Shown here: piece after piece, positions 51,778 through 61,175 of the stretch
Layout of the letters: the number at the start of each line of letters is the position of its first letter
How positions within the stretch are numbered: the stretch's first letter is position 1
Origin: Oryzibacter oryziterrae
GTDB taxonomy: Bacteria > Pseudomonadota > Alphaproteobacteria > Rhizobiales > Pleomorphomonadaceae
Assembly: GCF_021864535.1 (NCBI RefSeq)
Contig: NZ_JAKJIC010000014.1
Span: 57,839 to 121,838, forward strand
DNA: 64,000 nt
Direction: 5' to 3'
The notes under the pieces: generated by a model
Told to the model about the DNA's origin: nothing
Databases searched by the model: none
The model's input: only the letters and a program-made list of their open reading frames with translations
Made by a program: the position numbers and the translations under genes

Positions 51778-53364
51778 TCAGAACTGCAGGGCCTTGGCCT
51801 GGCGCACCGCAGGGATCTTGGTGATGGCATCAAGCACCGTGGCCGGCACGGGGCCGTCGACCTCGACGAGGCAGATGGCATCCGAACCCTGCTCGAGACG
51901 GCCGAGGGCGAAGGTGGCGATATTGACGCCGGCGTCGCCCAGGAGGCTGGCGAACTTGCCGATGAAGCCCGGCTTGTCCTCGTTGGTCACGTAGATCATG
52001 TTCGGGGCGAACTCGGCATCCATCTTGATGCCCTTGATCTCGACGATGCGCGGGTGACCATCGGCGAAGACGGTGCCGGCGATCGAGCGCTCCTGCTTGT
52101 CGGTGATGACGACGAGACGGACGAGGCTCTCGTAGTTCTCGGCTTCCTCATTGCGCACTTCGGAAACGTGCAGACCGCGTTCCTTGGCCATGATCGGGGC
52201 CGACACCATGTTGACCGACTGCAGCAGCGGGCGGAGCACGCCGGTGAGCGCGGCGGCGGTGAGCGCGCGGGTGTTCATGGAGGCGACTTCGCCTTCATAT
52301 TCGATGCGCACACCCTTGAGGTCGGTGTCGGTCAGCTGGCCGGCGAAGGAGCCGAGCAGCTCGGCGAGCTTGACGAAGGGGGTGAGGCGCGGGGCTTCCT
52401 CGGCGCTGATGGAAGGCATGTTGAGCGCGTTGGAGACGGCGCCCTTCATCAGATAGTCCGACATCTGCTCGGCCACCTGCAGGGCGACGTTTTCCTGGGC
52501 TTCCGTGGTGGAGGCGCCGAGATGCGGGGTGCAGACCACCTTGGGATGGCCGAACAGCGGGTGCTCGGTGGCGGGCTCGGTCTCGAACACGTCGAGGGCG
52601 GCGCCGGCCACGTGGCCCGAATCGAGGGCTGCCTTGAGGTCGGCCTCGACGATCAGACCGCCGCGGGCGCAGTTGATGATGCGCACACCCTTCTTCATCT
52701 TCAGGATGGCGGAGATGTCGATGATATTGCGCGTCTTTTCAGTGAGCGGCACGTGCAGCGTGATGAAATCGGCGCGACGGAAGAGATCGTCCAGCTCGAC
52801 CTTTTCGACGCCGATCTCGACGGCGCGCTCGGGCGACAGGAAGGGGTCATAAGCGATGACGCGCATCTTCAGGCCGACGGCGCGGTCCGCGACGATGGAG
52901 CCGATGTTGCCGCAGCCGATGACACCGAGCACCTTGGAGGTGAGCTCGACGCCCATGAAGCGGTTCTTCTCCCACTTGCCGGCATGCGTGGAGGCATTGG
53001 CTTCCGGCAGCTCGCGGGCCAGCGCGAACATCATGGCGATGGCATGCTCGGCGGTGGTGATGGAGTTGCCGAAGGGCGTGTTCATCACGATGATGCCGCG
53101 AGCGGTGGCGGCGGGCACGTCCACATTGTCGACGCCGATGCCGGCGCGGCCGATCACCTTGAGATTGGTGGCGGCGGCGAGCAGCTTCTCGGTGGCCTTG
53201 GTGGCCGAGCGGATGGCGAGGCCGTCATAATTTCCAATGATTTCAAGGAGCTTGTCCTTGTCCTTGCCCAGACTCGGCTGATAGTCGACTTCGACGCCGC
53301 GATCCTTGAAGATCTGCACGGCGGTGGGGGAAAGCTGGTCGGAAATGAGAACACGCGGGGCCAT
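51778..53364 (-). CDS. serA: D-3-phosphoglycerate dehydrogenase, long ACT form
   Basis: A 528-residue enzyme that starts serine synthesis by oxidising 3-phosphoglycerate with NAD. The Rossmann motif GCGNIG is at 150-155. Catalytic residues are in NCARGGL (Arg), FETEPATEHPLF (Glu region) and TPHLGAST (His, about 283). A long C-terminal part follows, with the intervening (ASB) domain and a final ACT domain (from about 455) for serine feedback. The ATG has AGGAGA upstream. It is about 200 nt downstream of serC on the same strand, so the two steps lie together. Confidence 0.96.
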   Translation of the reverse strand: MAPRVLISDQLSPTAVQIFKDRGVEVDYQPSLGKDKDKLLEIIGNYDGLAIRSATKATEKLLAAATNLKVIGRAGIGVDNVDVPAATARGIIVMNTPFGNSITTAEHAIAMMFALARELPEANASTHAGKWEKNRFMGVELTSKVLGVIGCGNIGSIVADRAVGLKMRVIAYDPFLSPERAVEIGVEKVELDDLFRRADFITLHVPLTEKTRNIIDISAILKMKKGVRIINCARGGLIVEADLKAALDSGHVAGAALDVFETEPATEHPLFGHPKVVCTPHLGASTTEAQENVALQVAEQMSDYLMKGAVSNALNMPSISAEEAPRLTPFVKLAELLGSFAGQLTDTDLKGVRIEYEGEVASMNTRALTAAALTGVLRPLLQSVNMVSAPIMAKERGLHVSEVRNEEAENYESLVRLVVITDKQERSIAGTVFADGHPRIVEIKGIKMDAEFAPNMIYVTNEDKPGFIGKFASLLGDAGVNIATFALGRLEQGSDAICLVEVDGPVPATVLDAITKIPAVRQAKALQF

Positions 53365-53568
53365 GGTGGGTCTCCTGGGGCGTAGGATAGGCTGTGTGAC
53401 GTCGCTTGCCGCGCTGATTGCCGCCCCGTCATGAGGCGGGCGAGATCAGGAGGCTGGCGTCGGTAAGTGGGTGATGTCGTCTTGGAACAGGCACGCCCTG
53501 CCCCGCAGGCGGGGAGGGAGGGGAGAGGCACGGCGGCGTCTCTCCCGAGGACGTGAAAATTCAGAAGA

Positions 53569-54741
53569 TCAGGCCGACAGGTCGTCGAGAACCTTGGCGA
53601 AAGCCCAATCGATCCAGGGCGTCAGCGCCTTGAGATCGGCCGCTTCGACCGTGGCGCCGCACCAGATGCGCAGGCCCGGAGGGGCATCGCGATAGGAGGC
53701 GATGTCGAAGGCGACGCCTTCCTTTTCCAGAAGCGCGGTCAAGGCCTTGACGAAAGCCTGCTGTCCGGCGTCATCAAGGGCGGCCACCTTCGGATGGGTG
53801 AAGGTGAGGCAGACCGAGGTGTTGGAACGGGTAGCCGGGTCCTTGGCGAGGAAGTCGACATAGTCGGTCTTCTCGACCCAGTCGGCGAGCACCTTGGTGT
53901 TGGCATCGGCGCGGGCGATCAGGCCCTTGAGGCCACCGACGGTGCCAGCCCAGTTGAGGGCGTCGAGATAGTCTTCGACGGCGATCATCGACGGGGTGTT
54001 GATGGTCTCGCCCTTGAAGATGCCTTCGATCAGCTTGCCGCCGGAGGTGAGGCGGAATATCTTGGGCAGCGGCCAGGCCGGCTTGTAATGCTCGAGACGG
54101 TCGACGGCGCGCGGGCTGAGGATCAGCATGCCATGAGCGGCTTCACCGCCGAGGACCTTCTGCCAGGAGAAGGTGACAACGTCGAGCTTGTCCCAGGCCA
54201 GTTCCTGAGCGAAGGCGGCCGAAGTCGCGTCGCAGATGGTAAGGCCTTCGCGGTCGGCGGGGATGAAGTTGCCGTTGGGGACGCGGACGCCAGAGGTGGT
54301 GCCGTTCCAGGTGAAGACGACGTCATGGTCGAAGTTGACCTGAGACAGGTCGGCGATCTTGCCGTAGCCGGCTTCGATGACGCGGGCGTCCTTCAGCTTC
54401 AGCTGCTTGACGACGTCGGTAACCCAGCCGGAGCCGAAGGACTCCCAGGCCAGCATGTCGACCGGGCGCTGACCGAGCAGCGACCAAAGGGCCATCTCGA
54501 CGGCGCCGGTGTCGGAAGCCGGAACGATGCCGATGCGGTAATTGGCGGGAATTTCGAGGATCTTGCGCGTCAGCTCAATCGCATCCGAGAGCTTGGTCTT
54601 GCCGATCTTCGCGCGATGGGAACGACCGACTGCCGCTCCCTTGAGGGCCTCGACGGTCCAACCTGGGCGCTTGGCGCAGGGGCCGGAGGAGAAATGTGCA
54701 GTAACCGGCTTCACGGCCGGAGCGGCAACAGTCGCAGTCAT
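53569..54741 (-). CDS. serC: Phosphoserine aminotransferase SerC
   Basis: A 390-residue PLP enzyme giving 3-phosphoserine, the second step of serine synthesis. It is the alphaproteobacterial type, starting [14 protein letters not shown]. The PLP lysine lies in [17 protein letters not shown] (about 190-206). Substrate-binding residues are near [12 protein letters not shown] and [13 protein letters not shown] segments. AAAGGA precedes the ATG and is partly inside a leader hairpin. Distance to serA (about 200 nt) allows co-transcription. Confidence 0.95.
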   Translation of the reverse strand: MTATVAAPAVKPVTAHFSSGPCAKRPGWTVEALKGAAVGRSHRAKIGKTKLSDAIELTRKILEIPANYRIGIVPASDTGAVEMALWSLLGQRPVDMLAWESFGSGWVTDVVKQLKLKDARVIEAGYGKIADLSQVNFDHDVVFTWNGTTSGVRVPNGNFIPADREGLTICDATSAAFAQELAWDKLDVVTFSWQKVLGGEAAHGMLILSPRAVDRLEHYKPAWPLPKIFRLTSGGKLIEGIFKGETINTPSMIAVEDYLDALNWAGTVGGLKGLIARADANTKVLADWVEKTDYVDFLAKDPATRSNTSVCLTFTHPKVAALDDAGQQAFVKALTALLEKEGVAFDIASYRDAPPGLRIWCGATVEAADLKALTPWIDWAFAKVLDDLSA

Positions 54742-54800
54742 GTAACTATCCTTTCAGATAGGTGCCCCCCGGTGGGGAGGGGTGTCCCGCCGTCGTGACT
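54742..54800 (-). ncRNA. Candidate serC leader RNA motif
   Basis: Two hairpins directly before the serC ATG on the minus strand: CCCCTC-CCCACC-GGGGGG, then CTATC-TGAAAG-GATAG, whose loop and 3-prime arm hold the SD (AAAGGA). A conserved serC RNA motif with hairpins overlapping the SD has been described in Alphaproteobacteria. It probably regulates translation initiation. Confidence 0.6.
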
Positions 54801-54838
54801 ATAGATTTCGCCGATCACCGTCAAGCTGGAAAAAGCAA

Positions 54839-54866
54839 AAAGGCGAGGCCCGGAGGTCTCGCCTTT
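54839..54866 (-). terminator. Terminator of the outer-membrane protein gene
   Basis: AAAGGCGAG / CTCGCCTTT with an inner GCC/GGT pairing and a 4-nt loop. On the minus strand it is followed by TTGCTTTTTCC. It is between the omp gene and serC. Confidence 0.9.
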
Positions 54867-54931
54867 GGTCTAAAACAGGGCGTGAATGCAACGGTCAGGA
54901 CACGGTTTCGTCGCCCATGTCGCAGTGGTCG

Positions 54932-55756
54932 TCACTTGATGGTGTAGCGCACGCCGAGACGGACTTCGTGGGCGTCGATGTTGTCGTACTTCAGACGGGC
55001 GGAATGGGGATTGTCAGTGACGCCGTCTTCGATCACGCCCGACTGCGCGTCGCCGAGGTTGAGATAACGATAGCCGAGATCCAGCGAGAGCTGGTCGGTC
55101 AGGGCGTAGGACACGCCGGCCATGAGCGCCCAGGCGAAGTTCGTCTTGCCGGCGCCGGGATACTTGACTCCCGGATTGGAGTCGGACTGGATGCCGGAGG
55201 TTTCCAGGTAAGAGATACCCGCACCGGCACCGATGTAGGGCGTAAAGCCGTTCATGTGGGCGAGGTCGGCATAGACGTTGGCGAGGGCTGACCACGAGGT
55301 GATCTTGGCCGATTCGATCGAGTAGCCCAAGTTATTGGAACCGTTGGGGGCACCGTCTGGGCAGCCGCCTGGGCAGTAGAGATTGCCGTCGAACTTGGCT
55401 GGTGTCTCATAGTCGAGCGTCACGTCGGCGCGGAGATAGTCGTTGAACTGGTAACCGGCACCAATGCCGACGTCGAAGGCGCCGCGAAGGCCTTCATCCC
55501 ACATGGCCGTGTGGCCGACGAAGGTGTCATTGCCGAATTGCGGGTTCGAAATCGAAGCCTTGGGGGCATTGTAATACTTGTAGCCGATGTCGCCGCGCAG
55601 GTACCAGCCGCCGGTGGACGTCAGCGGCATGGGTTCGGGGGCTTCGATGACCGGCGGATCGTAGGGCATGTCGGCCGCATGCACAGCGAATGTGCCGGCC
55701 GAAATTCCGAGGAAGGAAAGCCCGGCGAGGCAGGCAATCCGGAAATTCGTGCGCAT
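54932..55756 (-). CDS. Outer-membrane beta-barrel protein (Omp25/Omp31/RopB-like)
   Basis: A 274-residue secreted barrel. The signal peptide (about 1-27, ending VHA) is followed by a short Pro-rich linker, PVIEAPEPMP, then by alternating strands with GWYLRGDIGYKYYNA, GAGYQFNDYLRADVTLDYE and, near the end, LSLDLGYRYLNLGDAQ and HEVRLGVRYTIK. This layout is that of Omp25/31 and RopB porin-like proteins. The start at 55756 has AAGGGA upstream; further in-frame codons up to 55882 are not used. A CtrA box lies about 90 nt upstream. Two extra cysteines (YCPGGCP) in a loop are unusual. It has its own terminator. Confidence 0.9.
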   Translation of the reverse strand: MRTNFRIACLAGLSFLGISAGTFAVHAADMPYDPPVIEAPEPMPLTSTGGWYLRGDIGYKYYNAPKASISNPQFGNDTFVGHTAMWDEGLRGAFDVGIGAGYQFNDYLRADVTLDYETPAKFDGNLYCPGGCPDGAPNGSNNLGYSIESAKITSWSALANVYADLAHMNGFTPYIGAGAGISYLETSGIQSDSNPGVKYPGAGKTNFAWALMAGVSYALTDQLSLDLGYRYLNLGDAQSGVIEDGVTDNPHSARLKYDNIDAHEVRLGVRYTIK

Positions 55757-55845
55757 GGTGTCATCCCTTCTGGATGCGTGCGGCCGCGGACAAAGCAGGC
55801 ACGCACGCTCAACAACGCTTCGGGATTCACAATAGGGCAGGAGAG

Positions 55846-55860
55846 TTAATCGCCGCTTAA
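55846..55860. promoter_or_regulatory. CtrA-binding box upstream of the outer-membrane protein gene
   Basis: TTAATCGCCGCTTAA is an exact TTAA-N7-TTAA match; the next TTAA starts at 55870 (TTAACC). Brucella CtrA controls omp25-type genes, so this fits. It lies about 90 nt upstream of the omp ATG. Confidence 0.6.
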
Positions 55861-55925
55861 CCACGTATATTAACCGTGACATGCAGCATCGGAATCTTCA
55901 TCCGTGAAATGAGCTGAAAAAACAA

Positions 55926-55955
55926 AGCCCTGCGCATTGTGCCATGCGCAGGGCT
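55926..55955 (-). terminator. Rho-independent terminator of glmM
   Basis: AGCCCTGCGCA / TGCGCAGGGCT, a perfect 11-bp stem with an 8-nt loop; the minus strand continues TTGTTTTTTC. Confidence 0.95.
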
Positions 55956-55990
55956 TCCGAAGTAAGGCTAATGGCCAGAAGACGATGTCG

Positions 55991-57337
55991 TCAGGCCGCA
56001 ACGCGGGAGATTGCGGAGACGATATCGCCAACAACCTCCTTGACCAGGTCGGCGTTGTCGCCTTCGCCCATGACGCGGATCAGCGGCTCGGTGCCGGAGG
56101 GGCGGACAAGAATGCGGCCAGCGGTGCCGAGGCGGGCGGTGGCGCTGTCGATGGCAGCGCGCACCTCGTCCATTTCCAGGGGCTTGCCGCCGGCAAAGCG
56201 CACGTTGCGGAGGATCTGCGGCACCGGATCGAAGCGGTGGCAGATCTCGCTGACCGGGCGGCCGAGCCGCTTGACGACCGAGAGCACCTGCAGGGCGGCG
56301 ACCAGGCCGTCGCCGGTGGTGGCGTAGTCGCTGAGCACGATGTGGCCGGACTGCTCGCCGCCGACATTGTAGCCACCGGAACGCATGGCCTCGACCACGT
56401 AGCGGTCACCGACCTTTGTGCGAATCAGCTCAAGGCCGAGGCTACCGAGGTAGCGCTCGAGGCCCAGATTGGACATGACGGTCGCGACGATGCCGGGCTT
56501 CGACAGGCGACCATCCTCGGCAAAGGAGGCGGCGACGACGGCCATCAGCTGATCGCCATCGACGACATTGCCCTTCTCGTCGATCAGGATGACACGGTCG
56601 GCGTCGCCATCGAGGGCAATGCCGATGTCGGCGCGGGTCTCGCGCACCTTGTCGATGACGGCAGCAAGGCTGGTGGAGCCGCAGTCGTGGTTGATGTTGA
56701 GGCCGTTGGGCTCGACGCCGAGCGTGATCACTTCGGCGCCCAGCTCCCACAGCACTTCGGGAGCCACCTTGTAGGCGGCACCGTTGGCGCAATCGACGAC
56801 GACCCTCAGGCCCTCGAAGCCGAAGTTGCGCGTGACCGTACGCTTGGCGAATTCCACATAGCGGGCGCGTTCGCCGTCGACGCGCTTGGCGCGGCCGAGG
56901 TCGGCGGGGGCGGCGAGTCGACCGGAGAGGTCGCTCTCCAGCATGGTTTCGATTTCGAGCTCGACCTCGTCGCTGAGCTTGTAGCCGTCGGGACCGAACA
57001 GCTTGATGCCGTTGTCGGCAAAGGGATTGTGCGAAGCCGAGATCATCACGCCAAGATCGGCGCGCAGGGAGCGGGTCAGCATGGCAACAGCGGGCGTCGG
57101 CACCGGCCCGGTCAGGAACACGTCGACACCCACGGCGGTGAAGCCGGCGGTGAGGGCCGGTTCGATCATGTAGCCGGACAGGCGCGTGTCCTTGCCAATG
57201 ACTACCCGATGGCGATGGTTGCCGCGGCGGAAGGCGAGGCCGGCGGCCATGCCCACCTTGAGGGCCACGTCCGGGGTGATCGGCCAAGCATTGGCGGTGC
57301 CGCGGATGCCGTCGGTGCCGAAGAACTTGCGAGCCAT
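55991..57337 (-). CDS. glmM: Phosphoglucosamine mutase GlmM
   Basis: A 448-residue phosphohexomutase converting glucosamine-6-phosphate to glucosamine-1-phosphate for peptidoglycan and LPS. The N-terminus [13 protein letters not shown] is characteristic. The active serine lies in [15 protein letters not shown] (about 98-112), the metal site in ALDGDADR and the phosphate-binding end in [12 protein letters not shown]. The start at 57337 gives the standard [10 protein letters not shown]; the frame continues upstream without an SD. In many related genomes it lies near ftsH, which is not seen here. Confidence 0.96.
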   Translation of the reverse strand: MARKFFGTDGIRGTANAWPITPDVALKVGMAAGLAFRRGNHRHRVVIGKDTRLSGYMIEPALTAGFTAVGVDVFLTGPVPTPAVAMLTRSLRADLGVMISASHNPFADNGIKLFGPDGYKLSDEVELEIETMLESDLSGRLAAPADLGRAKRVDGERARYVEFAKRTVTRNFGFEGLRVVVDCANGAAYKVAPEVLWELGAEVITLGVEPNGLNINHDCGSTSLAAVIDKVRETRADIGIALDGDADRVILIDEKGNVVDGDQLMAVVAASFAEDGRLSKPGIVATVMSNLGLERYLGSLGLELIRTKVGDRYVVEAMRSGGYNVGGEQSGHIVLSDYATTGDGLVAALQVLSVVKRLGRPVSEICHRFDPVPQILRNVRFAGGKPLEMDEVRAAIDSATARLGTAGRILVRPSGTEPLIRVMGEGDNADLVKEVVGDIVSAISRVAA

Positions 57338-57520
57338 AGGTCTGTCCGTTGTGTGAAAGTGTCGTTGGTGGGCTTTTAAGCCCGAGATTGTGGCAGGTTT
57401 AGCCAGCAATATGGTTAATGAGGCATCAAAAAATATTTTGAAATGTTACGGATGCCCGGAACACAAAGGGCGGCTGCCGGTGTCCCGGCCGCCGCCCCAA
57501 ACTGGCATTTCCTTGGAAGA

Positions 57521-58270
57521 TCAGGCAGCCGACAGCTTGGCCATGACTTCGTCGGAGACTTCCATGTTGGTGTAGACGTTCTGCACGTCGTCGTCGTCTT
57601 CGAGGAAATCGATCATCTTCATCAGGCTCTGGGCCTTCTCGAGATCGAGCGGCGACGTGGTCTTGGGCTTCCAGATCGACTTGATCGAAGCGGCCGCACC
57701 GAGCGAGGCTTCGAGAGCCTTGGACACTTCGCCCAGGGACTCGAAGGCGCAGGTGATGACGTGGCTTTCCTCGTCGCTTTCGCAATCGTCAGCGCCGGCC
57801 TCGATGGCGGCTTCGAGGATGGCGTCGGCGGAGCCGGCCGAGGCAGGGTAGGTGATCTCGCCCAGGCGATCGAACATGAAGCCGACCGAACCGGTTTCGC
57901 CGAGTGCGCCACCGGCCTTTGTGAAGACCGAGCGAACGACCGAGGCAGTGCGGTTGCGGTTGTCGGTCAGAGCCTCGACGATGACGGCGGTGCCACCGGG
58001 GCCATAGCCCTCGTAACGGACCTCGTCATAGTTCTCCGTATCCGCACCGGCGGCCTTCTTGATCGCACGCTCGACGTTGTCCTTGGGCAGGTTCTCGGCG
58101 CGGGCGTTGAGGATGGCAAGGCGAAGGCGGGCGTTCATGGCCGGATCGGCGCCGCCGATCTTGGCCGCCACGGTGATTTCACGGGCGAGCTTGGCGAAAA
58201 CCTTCGAACGCTTGGCGTCCTGCGCACCCTTGCGGTGCATGATATTCTTGAACTGCGAATGACCGGCCAT
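57521..58270 (-). CDS. yebC: YebC/PmpR-family protein
   Basis: A 249-residue YebC/TACO1 protein with the full N-terminal signature [19 protein letters not shown] and the acidic surface region in the C-terminal half. It has been described as a DNA-binding regulator and, for TACO1-like members, as a factor helping ribosomes through difficult (proline-rich) codons. It has no membrane segment. The start at 58270 fits the family; the frame extends upstream but without an SD. It is often next to ruvC in other bacteria, which is not the case here. Confidence 0.95.
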   Translation of the reverse strand: MAGHSQFKNIMHRKGAQDAKRSKVFAKLAREITVAAKIGGADPAMNARLRLAILNARAENLPKDNVERAIKKAAGADTENYDEVRYEGYGPGGTAVIVEALTDNRNRTASVVRSVFTKAGGALGETGSVGFMFDRLGEITYPASAGSADAILEAAIEAGADDCESDEESHVITCAFESLGEVSKALEASLGAAASIKSIWKPKTTSPLDLEKAQSLMKMIDFLEDDDDVQNVYTNMEVSDEVMAKLSAA

Positions 58271-58428
58271 GTGCCTCTCCAACAGGCCGAGCGGGACGGG
58301 CGCAGGCATGCGCGCCATCCGCTGAACTCGGCGCAAAATCTCGAATGGCGCGCCTTATAGGCGTTTGCCGGGGAAAAATCCAGCATTGCCGCGGAGGAAA
58401 GTGGGACGCGTCCCACAAAGTGCTCGTC

Positions 58429-59247
58429 TTACCAGAAGGTCGGCAGCGCTTCGCTCAGTCGGCCACCGAGGCGGACCGGGCCGACGGCCTCGGCAAGCCC
58501 CGTCCGGTCGGACACTTCGACGGCGACGCCGCAGAGCGTCGGCTCGCCGAGGGCCGGCTGGAAGCGGGCCGTCGGGATCTTGCGCAGGAAGCGGTTGACG
58601 GGCTCTTCCTTGTCCATGCCGAGCACGCTGTCATAGTCGCCGGTCATGCCGGCGTCGGAAAGATAGGCGGTGCCGCCGCTGAGGATCTGGTGATCGGCGG
58701 TGGGGACGTGCGTGTGGGTGCCGACCACGAGCGAAGCGCGGCCGTCGACATAATGACCCATGGCCTGCTTTTCGGAGGTGGCCTCGGCGTGGAAGTCGAT
58801 GACGACGGCGTCGGCGACTTCGCCGAGCGGGCATGCAGCAAGTTCACGCTCGACGGCGGCAAAGGGATCGTCGAGGGCGTCCATATAGACGCGGCCCATG
58901 GCGTTCATCACCAGGACGCGCGCGCCATTGCGCGCGATGGCGACGGTGGCGCCGCGGCCGGGCGTGCCGGCGGGGAAGTTGGCGGGGCGCAGCAGGCGCG
59001 GCTGGCGTTCGATGAAGACGAGGGCTTCACGCTGGTCCCAGGCGTGGTTGCCCGTGGTGACGACGTCGGCGCCAGCGTCGAGAAAGTCCTGGCAGATCTC
59101 CTCGGTGATGCCGAAGCCGCCGGCGGCGTTCTCGCCGTTGACCACCACGAAATCCAGCCGGTAGTCCTTGATGAGACCCGGCAGAATGTCGGAAATGGCA
59201 TTGCGCCCGGAACGGCCGACCACATCTCCCACGAACAACAGGCGCAT
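58429..59247 (-). CDS. YmdB-like metallophosphoesterase (TIGR00282)
   Basis: A 272-residue calcineurin-like phosphoesterase of the YmdB/TIGR00282 type. The metal ligands are in LLFVGDVVGRSGR (about 3-15), VVVNGENAAGG (about 34-44), TTGNHAWD (about 64-71) and VGTHTHVPTADH (about 174-185). Members cleave 2-prime,3-prime cyclic nucleotides or similar phosphoesters. The ATG at 59247 has GGAAAGG upstream. It lies 136 nt downstream of 5-FCL on the same strand, a frequent neighbourhood in this order. Confidence 0.92.
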   Translation of the reverse strand: MRLLFVGDVVGRSGRNAISDILPGLIKDYRLDFVVVNGENAAGGFGITEEICQDFLDAGADVVTTGNHAWDQREALVFIERQPRLLRPANFPAGTPGRGATVAIARNGARVLVMNAMGRVYMDALDDPFAAVERELAACPLGEVADAVVIDFHAEATSEKQAMGHYVDGRASLVVGTHTHVPTADHQILSGGTAYLSDAGMTGDYDSVLGMDKEEPVNRFLRKIPTARFQPALGEPTLCGVAVEVSDRTGLAEAVGPVRLGGRLSEALPTFW

Positions 59248-59383
59248 TGCCGACCTTTCCTCTTGTGCCGCCGCGCAGATGAGGGGCTCATCGCACGGCT
59301 GATCTTGTCGAGCTTCTCATTTGCCTGGTGCAACGAGAAACTCGCAAACAGAATACCACGCGCCTTTGCAAGGCACGCCGGTA

Positions 59384-59947
59384 TCACGCGGGGCTGACGA
59401 CGTCCCGCTCGGTGATGACCATGTGAAGCCGCACATCGTGGGGCTCGATGGGAACCTCTTCCACTGACTGAACCGAGAATGCAACCCCGATCAGGCGCGG
59501 AAAGCGGCCATTTTGGTGGTATCCGGCGATGGTGAGGTCGTAGAAGGCCTTGCCGTAACCAATCCGGCCGCAGGAGCGATCGAAGGCCGAGAGAGGGACG
59601 AGCATCACATCGGGCAAAACTTCCGCAGCCTCGGGGCCGGGGCCATAGGTGCCGAAGCCGAGCGGCACAAGATCGGCACCGGGCGTCCAGACCCGGAAGA
59701 CGAGGTCGGGCTTGCGCATGATCGGCAGGCCGATCGCGTGGCCGCGGGCGGATAGGGCGGTGATGGTCGGCCGGAGGTCGACTTCGCTGCGGATCGGCAG
59801 GAAGGCGGAGACGACGGCGCCTGGGGCGAGATCGAGGGCGAGGATGCGTTCGGCGATCGCCGCGCTTGCGGCTATGCGCTCGGCCTCGGGCAGGGCATCG
59901 CGGCGCGACAGGGCCTCGGCGCGCAGGTGCGCCTTGAGCGCAGCCAT
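59384..59947 (-). CDS. ygfA: 5-formyltetrahydrofolate cyclo-ligase
   Basis: A 187-residue 5-FCL family protein that converts 5-formyl-THF to 5,10-methenyl-THF with ATP. The N-terminal helices hold LKAHLRAEALSRRDAL. The substrate- and nucleotide-binding block is DVMLVPLSAFDRSCGRIGYGKAFYD, in which Asp and Gly-Tyr-Gly are typical. The start is uncertain: the ATG at 59947 has no SD, and a TTG at 59998 would add 17 residues. As in E. coli, where ygfA follows ssrS, a candidate 6S RNA lies just upstream on the same strand. Confidence 0.9.
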   Translation of the reverse strand: MAALKAHLRAEALSRRDALPEAERIAASAAIAERILALDLAPGAVVSAFLPIRSEVDLRPTITALSARGHAIGLPIMRKPDLVFRVWTPGADLVPLGFGTYGPGPEAAEVLPDVMLVPLSAFDRSCGRIGYGKAFYDLTIAGYHQNGRFPRLIGVAFSVQSVEEVPIEPHDVRLHMVITERDVVSPA

Positions 59948-59959
59948 TTCATGTGAGGG

Positions 59960-60125
59960 GGGAAGGGCAGACGACAGGCCGGCCTCCCGGCAAGGCAAGA
60001 AGAATGTGTGGCGTCCACGAACGACCGTCGGAATGCTGATCCCGGGAAACCTACAATGTAGGTGGGCGCCGTGTGCCCGAGCCCACGAGCTCAGGCGGGG
60101 ACAGCTCCCTTAAGGATCAGTAAGG
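59960..60125 (-). ncRNA. ssrS: Candidate 6S RNA (ssrS)
   Basis: The location between zapA and 5-FCL on the same strand is the classic place of 6S RNA in Proteobacteria, and no protein gene fits there. The sequence is GC-rich and forms local hairpins such as GTGGGC ... GCCCAC and CCTAC-ATT-GTAGG. I could not draw a convincing closing stem with a central bubble by eye, so ends are approximate. Confidence 0.45.
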
Positions 60126-60238
60126 CCCCGGGGATATGTGTTTCCTAACGAGAAGCGCAGAAACGCCACGAGGCCAATATAGGGATTCCCCTGGGGCAAG
60201 GGAAGGGAAAAGGGAGAATCCTTGTCTGGAAAAGCAAA

Positions 60239-60268
60239 ACGGGCGCCCCGCGATCCGGAAGCGCCCGT
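60239..60268 (-). terminator. Terminator of the small membrane protein gene
   Basis: ACGGGCGC / GCGCCCGT with a 14-nt loop; the minus strand continues TTTGCTTTTCC. It lies 25 nt after the stop. Confidence 0.88.
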
Positions 60269-60292
60269 CTAGAACTTGCAGAAAGCGGAGAC

Positions 60293-60511
60293 TTACCAGC
60301 CGGCCGTCAGGATGACGATGGTGGTCAGCGCCGTGAAGGTGGCGCCCAGCGCGTAGATGATGACCGCAGCATAGCCGAACACGAAGCCGGCGGCGACGAC
60401 GGCAGCGAACAGGGCCAGCATCAGGAAGATCATCAGACCGGCGCTGATTTCCTTGGTGGCAGGCTCGGAAGCAACGATCTCGGGGGAAAACGAAGCGGCA
60501 ACGTCGGACAT
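60293..60511 (-). CDS. Small two-helix membrane protein
   Basis: A 72-residue protein with an acidic N-terminus (MSDVAASFSPEIVASEP) and two membrane helices (about 23-43 and 47-70) separated by a GYAA turn. GGAG is 9 nt before the ATG, and a strong terminator follows, so it is most likely a real gene even though it is short. I recognise no family. It lies between zapA and the candidate 6S RNA. Confidence 0.7.
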   Translation of the reverse strand: MSDVAASFSPEIVASEPATKEISAGLMIFLMLALFAAVVAAGFVFGYAAVIIYALGATFTALTTIVILTAGW

Positions 60512-60803
60512 GGAAGGTCTCCGGAAACTTGACAAGAGCCTCATATGAAATTGTACCGAATGTAGCAATACGCATCTCGCTGCGGCAGTTCTGCGCTTTT
60601 TGCATGCTGAAGGGCGTGCATCAGCGCCTTTCGCGGAGGGCGAGATGATCGGCCGGAGCGGCGCGCTCCGCGCAAGCGACTGAATCGCAAAGGCAATGTG
60701 GAGTTCAGCTTCCACCATCCTGACGGAGCGCGGGGATGGCGGTTGACCGCTGCGGCATTTTGCACTGCAACGAATTGCTAACCGCGAAAGCAGGCAAGCC
60801 GGC

Positions 60804-61169
60804 TCAATTGCCCGGCTCGACCATGCGTTCGGCAATGACCTCGATGCGAGCGGCGGCCTGCTCGACGCGTGCGGCGAGGCGGCCTTCGATCTCCGCCTGA
60901 CGGTCCAGGAGGCTGTCGCGGGTTTCGCGCAGGCTGCGGACTTCCGCCTCAAGGCCCTTCATGCGGCGCTCGTTTTCGGCGAGGCTGTCGAGCACGGTGA
61001 TGGCGCTCATGACGGTCAGGCGCTGGTCGCCGATCTCGCCGAAGACGCCGCGAATGTCGTTGATGATCGAATCGAGCCGATGGGCGAGGCCGAACAGATG
61101 CTCTTCCTGGCCGTCGTCGCAGGCCATGCGATAGGTCTTGCCGGCAATGGTGACGGTGACTTGTGCCAT
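60804..61169 (-). CDS. zapA: Cell division protein ZapA
   Basis: A 121-residue ZapA, which bundles FtsZ filaments at the division site. It has the N-terminal VTVTIAGKTYRMACDDGQEE-type beta hairpin, followed by HLFGLAHRLDSIINDIRG and a long C-terminal coiled coil (about 65-115). It lies 6 nt after the DUF4164 stop, so the two are one transcript. The zapA-ssrS-ygfA order is shared with many Proteobacteria. Confidence 0.93.
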   Translation of the reverse strand: MAQVTVTIAGKTYRMACDDGQEEHLFGLAHRLDSIINDIRGVFGEIGDQRLTVMSAITVLDSLAENERRMKGLEAEVRSLRETRDSLLDRQAEIEGRLAARVEQAAARIEVIAERMVEPGN

Positions 61170-61175
61170 GGCCCC

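Noticed and set aside
57464..57498. Terminator of yebC
   Set aside because: The GGGCGGC/GCCGCCC pairing is imperfect and no T run follows on the minus strand; kept out of the feature list.
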